Below, piece by piece: positions 6,024-8,204 of a stretch of DNA of 8,204 bases. The translations under genes were made by a program, and so were the position numbers. The notes below the pieces were generated by a model. It did no database searches and was not told where the DNA came from. It saw only the letters and a program-made list of their open reading frames with translations. The stretch is from positions 1 through 8,204 of the forward strand of contig JAICXU010000109.1 of NCBI GenBank assembly GCA_025934595.1, written 5' to 3'. Numbering within the stretch: position 1 is the stretch's first letter; each line of letters opens with the position of its first letter. This stretch comes from Polyangiaceae bacterium (GTDB taxonomy: Bacteria > Myxococcota_A > Polyangia > Polyangiales > Polyangiaceae).

Positions 6024-6944
6024 ATGCGCAAACATGTAATCTGCATGTATTTTGCGGCCGTTTCCGCGGCGTTTTCGATTGTCGCGTGCAGCAGCAGCGA
6101 CGACTGCGGCCTCTGCGGAGGCGGCGGCGGCGACGACACTTCGCTGGGCGGCGGCGATGGCGGATCGAAAGCCGACGGCACGACCTCGGGCGGCGGCGAT
6201 GGCGGATCGAAAACCGATGGCGCGCCCGTCGGCAGCGGAAGCCTCACGCCCGGAACGAGCACGCTCACGATCGACGCGGGCGGCCGCTCGCGCAGCGTTC
6301 TTCTTCACGTTCCTTCGCAAGTCACGGGGCACATGATTCCGCTCGTCATCGCGCTGCACGGCGACGGTGACACGAGCGCGAATTTCGTCACCGGCACGAC
6401 GGCGCTGCAAGCGAAGTCCGACGCCGACGGCTTCGTGCTCGCCGCGCCGCAAGGCATCACGCGCGACGTCACGGTGGGATCGCAAACCGTTCCGAGCGTC
6501 GATTGGGATCCGTACAACGATCCGCCGAACAACATCGACTTGCCGCTCCTCGACGCGATCAGGTCGCAGCTCGTCGCGAGCGGATCGATCGACACGAAAA
6601 ATATTTCGGTCTACGGCTACTCGCAGGGCGGATACATGTCGTTTCGCTACGGCATGGAAGCGGCGGCGTCGCTTTCGTGCGCGGCCGTCCTCGCCGCGGG
6701 CGATCCTTTCGGTGGCAGTCGTCCGACCCTCGTCACGGGCGCCGCGCGAAAAATTCCGGTTTCGCTCCAAGTCGGATCGAACGACACGACGGGCGCGGTG
6801 TCGACCGCGGACGCGGCGCATACCGAGCTCGTGAACAACGGCAATCCGGTGCAATACAACGTCATCGACGGCGCGGGCCACGTGCCGGTGCCCGGCGACT
6901 TTTCCGTGCCGCTCGATTACTGCCGCGGCCAGTCGCTTCCGTGA
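6024..6944 (+). CDS. Alpha/beta-hydrolase lipoprotein, PHB depolymerase/feruloyl esterase-like
   Basis: 306 residues from ATG at 6024. Residues 1-21 are a signal peptide (MRKHVICMYF...) ending in the lipobox I-V-A-C with C22, so the enzyme should be lipid-anchored in the envelope. Residues 23-72 are a Gly/Asp/Ser linker with an internal repeat. The hydrolase domain follows: LHGDGD (111-116) as the oxyanion-hole strand, APQG (141-144), DWDPYND (160-166), nucleophile Ser200 in GYSQGG (198-203), likely acid Asp254 in GSND, and His286 in DGAGH. Layout and size match the LpqC/polyhydroxybutyrate depolymerase esterases (ESTHER-type Esterase_phb), which cleave polyester or aromatic ester bonds; the real substrate is unknown. 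An in-frame ATG at 6012 would add MDRA. 6024 was preferred because GGATAGAG lies just before it and the basic n-region starts there. It ends 42 bases before the convergent hypothetical gene's stop. Confidence 0.88.
   Translation: MRKHVICMYFAAVSAAFSIVACSSSDDCGLCGGGGGDDTSLGGGDGGSKADGTTSGGGDGGSKTDGAPVGSGSLTPGTSTLTIDAGGRSRSVLLHVPSQVTGHMIPLVIALHGDGDTSANFVTGTTALQAKSDADGFVLAAPQGITRDVTVGSQTVPSVDWDPYNDPPNNIDLPLLDAIRSQLVASGSIDTKNISVYGYSQGGYMSFRYGMEAAASLSCAAVLAAGDPFGGSRPTLVTGAARKIPVSLQVGSNDTTGAVSTADAAHTELVNNGNPVQYNVIDGAGHVPVPGDFSVPLDYCRGQSLP
6146..6229 (+). repeat. Two tandem 42-base units in the esterase linker
   Basis: Two in-frame 14-codon units (6146-6187 and 6188-6229) are identical over their first 25 bases and at 36 of 42 positions overall. 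They encode GGGDGGSKADGTTS and GGGDGGSKTDGAPV, a flexible spacer between the lipidated Cys and the hydrolase domain. This looks like a recent in-frame duplication; copy number may differ between strains. Confidence 0.85.
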
Positions 6945-6986
6945 TGCGTCACGATTTGCCGTAAAAACCTGCCGATTTCGGATCGC

Positions 6987-7496
6987 TCAGACGCGACGCG
7001 GATCGTTCGCGAAGAGCGCTGCGAACGCGGCGACCTCGTCTTTCGCGGGGCGAAATCCGACGGCGGTGCCCATCGGTCCGCCCGCGTCGAAGCCGCTCTC
7101 TTTTTCACTGAAGACGACCGACCGCGTGAAGAATCCGGTGCGAATCTTCACTCGCTTGAACAGGGCGAGCGACTTCACGTACGCACCTTGAAGTTGTCCG
7201 CACCAATTCGTGACCCACTGATCGACGGTGTCAGGCGTGGCGCTCGGATCGGAAACGAGCTGGCGGATCGCATCGCCGGGCGGCATGCCTCCCACCGTTT
7301 GCGTCGTGCGGACGATGGTGACGCCGCCGCCCGAGATGCTCACCCACGGCAGCATGTAGAGATTGCGACGCGTGACGAGCCCCACTGCACGTGAAGGCCC
7401 GGCTCCTCGAAGCGGAACACGAATTTGATATGCGAGCGCGTAGTCGACGCCGGGACGAACCATGTCCCGATGGTACGAAATCGAACGGGTGCGCAT
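6987..7496 (-). CDS. Hypothetical protein, no family recognised
   Basis: 169 residues from ATG at 7496 to TGA at 6987. No signal peptide, membrane helix or known catalytic motif is visible, so it is probably cytosolic. The N-terminal half has alternating beta-like stretches (YALAYQIRVPL; LYMLPWVSISGGGVTIV, about 46-62). The middle holds a short helical region with VDQWVTNWCGQL (91-102). The C-terminus is Ala/Phe-rich (EVAAFAALFAND). Codon use matches its neighbours and the frame excludes the Arg-rich pattern of antisense shadows, so it is likely a real gene. No Shine-Dalgarno sequence is clear; ATG at 7463 (residue 12) is an alternative start. It follows the glutaredoxin gene by 22 bases on the same strand, so the two may share a transcript. 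A role linked to redox state would be only a guess from position. Confidence 0.7.
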   Translation of the reverse strand: MRTRSISYHRDMVRPGVDYALAYQIRVPLRGAGPSRAVGLVTRRNLYMLPWVSISGGGVTIVRTTQTVGGMPPGDAIRQLVSDPSATPDTVDQWVTNWCGQLQGAYVKSLALFKRVKIRTGFFTRSVVFSEKESGFDAGGPMGTAVGFRPAKDEVAAFAALFANDPRRV

Positions 7497-7518
7497 CGGC
7501 GCTTTTACGCGCGGCGCT

Positions 7519-7779
7519 TTACGCGATCTCGGCGATCATCGCCGCGAGCTTGCCCTGACGCTCGAGCGCCGCGAGCTCGTCGAAGCCGCCGATGGCGTTG
7601 TCATTGATGAAAATCTGCGGGACCATACGCCGGCCCGTGGTGGCCACGAGCCACTCGCGCTTGTCCGGATCGTTCGTGACGTCGACCTCTTGGAACTTCA
7701 CGCCGAGCTTCTTCAGGAGCATTTTCGCGCGCACGCAGTAGCCGCAAGAATTGGTGCTGTAGACGGTGACTCCGGCCAT
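7519..7779 (-). CDS. grxC: Glutaredoxin, GrxC type (CGYC active site)
   Basis: 86 residues, the usual length for a bacterial class I glutaredoxin: a small cytosolic thiol-disulfide oxidoreductase that uses glutathione to reduce disulfides or mixed disulfides. It shows the thioredoxin-fold start VTVYSTNSCGYC with the dithiol site C12-G-Y-C15 (the classic form is CPYC), GRRMVPQIFI (49-58) with the cis-Pro54 loop, and GGFDEL (64-69), the glutathione-binding turn. The C-terminal ERQGKL is also typical of GrxC. ATG at 7779 was chosen because it starts directly at the first strand. The frame stays open far upstream, but that part is antisense to the Clp gene; ATGs at 7791 and 7797 would add only a few residues. 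No Shine-Dalgarno sequence is evident. Divergent from the Clp ATPase gene across 54 bases and probably cotranscribed with the hypothetical gene downstream. Confidence 0.93.
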   Translation of the reverse strand: MAGVTVYSTNSCGYCVRAKMLLKKLGVKFQEVDVTNDPDKREWLVATTGRRMVPQIFINDNAIGGFDELAALERQGKLAAMIAEIA

Positions 7780-7833
7780 GAAGAAAAGCATAACCATGCG
7801 CCGCTGACCGCGCGAGGGTGTACGTTTCGGTCG

Positions 7834-8204
7834 ATGGCCGCACCGCAAACTCTGCCGCTCGATCGCTACACGACGGACGCGAAATCCCTGGTCGCCGCCG
7901 CGCAATCGCTCGCCGACGAACGACGTCACGCGCAGGTCGAGCCGATTCATCTTTTGGCGCGCGCGCTCGAGCAACGCGGCGTCCAAGAAGTCGTGCGCAA
8001 GGCCGGCGCCGACCCGTCGGATTTGACGGCGGAGTGCGAGACGCAGCTCGGGCGCATCGCGAAATCCGGTGGTGGGCTCGCGTATCTCTCGAACGCGCTC
8101 CTCGACTTGATGAATCGCGCGCAGAAAGAGGCCGGACAGAACGGCGTCGGCGTCGAGCAATTGCTCAACGCGCTCTCGCAAGAAATCCGCGGCGCGGCGG
8201 CGAG
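7834..8204 (+). CDS. Clp N-domain AAA+ ATPase (ClpB/ClpA/ClpC family), N-terminal part only
   Basis: 123 codons from ATG at 7834 are present; the rest lies beyond the right edge. The sequence covers the Clp N-domain, made of two similar helical repeats. The first starts at TTDAKSLVAAAQSLADE with the signature VEPIHLLARALE (35-46); the second starts near LAYLSNALLDLMNRAQKEAG with VGVEQLLNALSQE (105-117). In this family the N-domain binds substrates or adaptors ahead of two ATPase domains that remodel or disaggregate proteins. No ATPase motif is in the window, so ClpB disaggregase cannot be separated from ClpA/ClpC-type protease partners. GAGGG (7814-7818) is a possible ribosome binding site but is 15 bases from the ATG, longer than usual. 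No clear heat-shock promoter or CIRCE-type repeat was seen in the 54 bases upstream. Confidence 0.85.
   Translation, partial: MAAPQTLPLDRYTTDAKSLVAAAQSLADERRHAQVEPIHLLARALEQRGVQEVVRKAGADPSDLTAECETQLGRIAKSGGGLAYLSNALLDLMNRAQKEAGQNGVGVEQLLNALSQEIRGAAA

Noticed and set aside
5787..6881. Minus-strand open frame of 364 codons over the aminotransferase end and the esterase
   Set aside because: It is Arg/Ala-rich with no motifs; the esterase on the other strand has a full catalytic triad and lipobox.
7780..7833. Heat-shock control site (CIRCE or sigma-32 type) before the Clp gene
   Set aside because: No matching inverted repeat or promoter pair was found in the 54-base gap.
7780..8181. Long N-terminal extension of glutaredoxin on the minus strand
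   Set aside because: It is antisense to the Clp N-domain, and glutaredoxins begin right at the first beta strand, as they do from 7779.

Overview
The window looks like chromosomal DNA of a deltaproteobacterial myxobacterium, most likely of the Polyangiales/Sorangiineae type. The sequence is GC-rich with strong third-position GC. One protein ends in a MYXO-CTERM-like anchor (a Cys, a hydrophobic stretch, then an Arg/Lys tail). Three genes encode lipoproteins with Asp/Gly-rich linkers, a style common in that group. The species assignment is inference. No tRNA, rRNA, CRISPR array, insertion sequence or phage gene was seen. The longest stretch without a gene is about 141 bases.

Layout from left to right. 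(1) A minus-strand pair: a short-chain dehydrogenase/reductase (775-1620), whose stop overlaps the start of a beta-propeller-like lipoprotein (778 running off the left edge). (2) Divergent from it, a plus-strand lipoprotein with 22 cysteines after its lipobox (1676-2380), with a promoter-like TTGACG-N17-TAACAT just upstream. (3) A convergent gap with overlapping hairpins (2377-2413). (4) A second minus-strand coupled pair: a secreted FN3-like protein with a MYXO-CTERM-like tail (3218-4585), then an outer-membrane beta-barrel (2436-3221), sharing a 4-base GTGA overlap. (5) Divergent from that, a plus-strand class I PLP aminotransferase with an intact active site (4727-5947), then an alpha/beta-hydrolase lipoprotein related to polyhydroxybutyrate depolymerases and feruloyl esterases (6024-6944). 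(6) A minus-strand pair: glutaredoxin (7519-7779), then an unrecognised 169-residue protein (6987-7496). (7) Divergent from it, the start of a Clp N-domain AAA+ ATPase (7834 to the right edge).

There is no single pathway here. Five of the ten genes encode predicted envelope proteins (three lipoproteins, one MYXO-CTERM-anchored protein, one outer-membrane barrel). The best candidate for a two-part system is the coupled FN3/MYXO-CTERM protein and beta-barrel. From memory, this pair resembles families that NCBI names after the neighbouring Myxococcus xanthus loci MXAN_2561 and MXAN_2562, so it is probably a conserved but functionally uncharacterised pair rather than something wholly new. The aminotransferase, reductase, glutaredoxin and Clp genes look like ordinary housekeeping or metabolic genes. 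I found no strong evidence for a wholly undescribed system.
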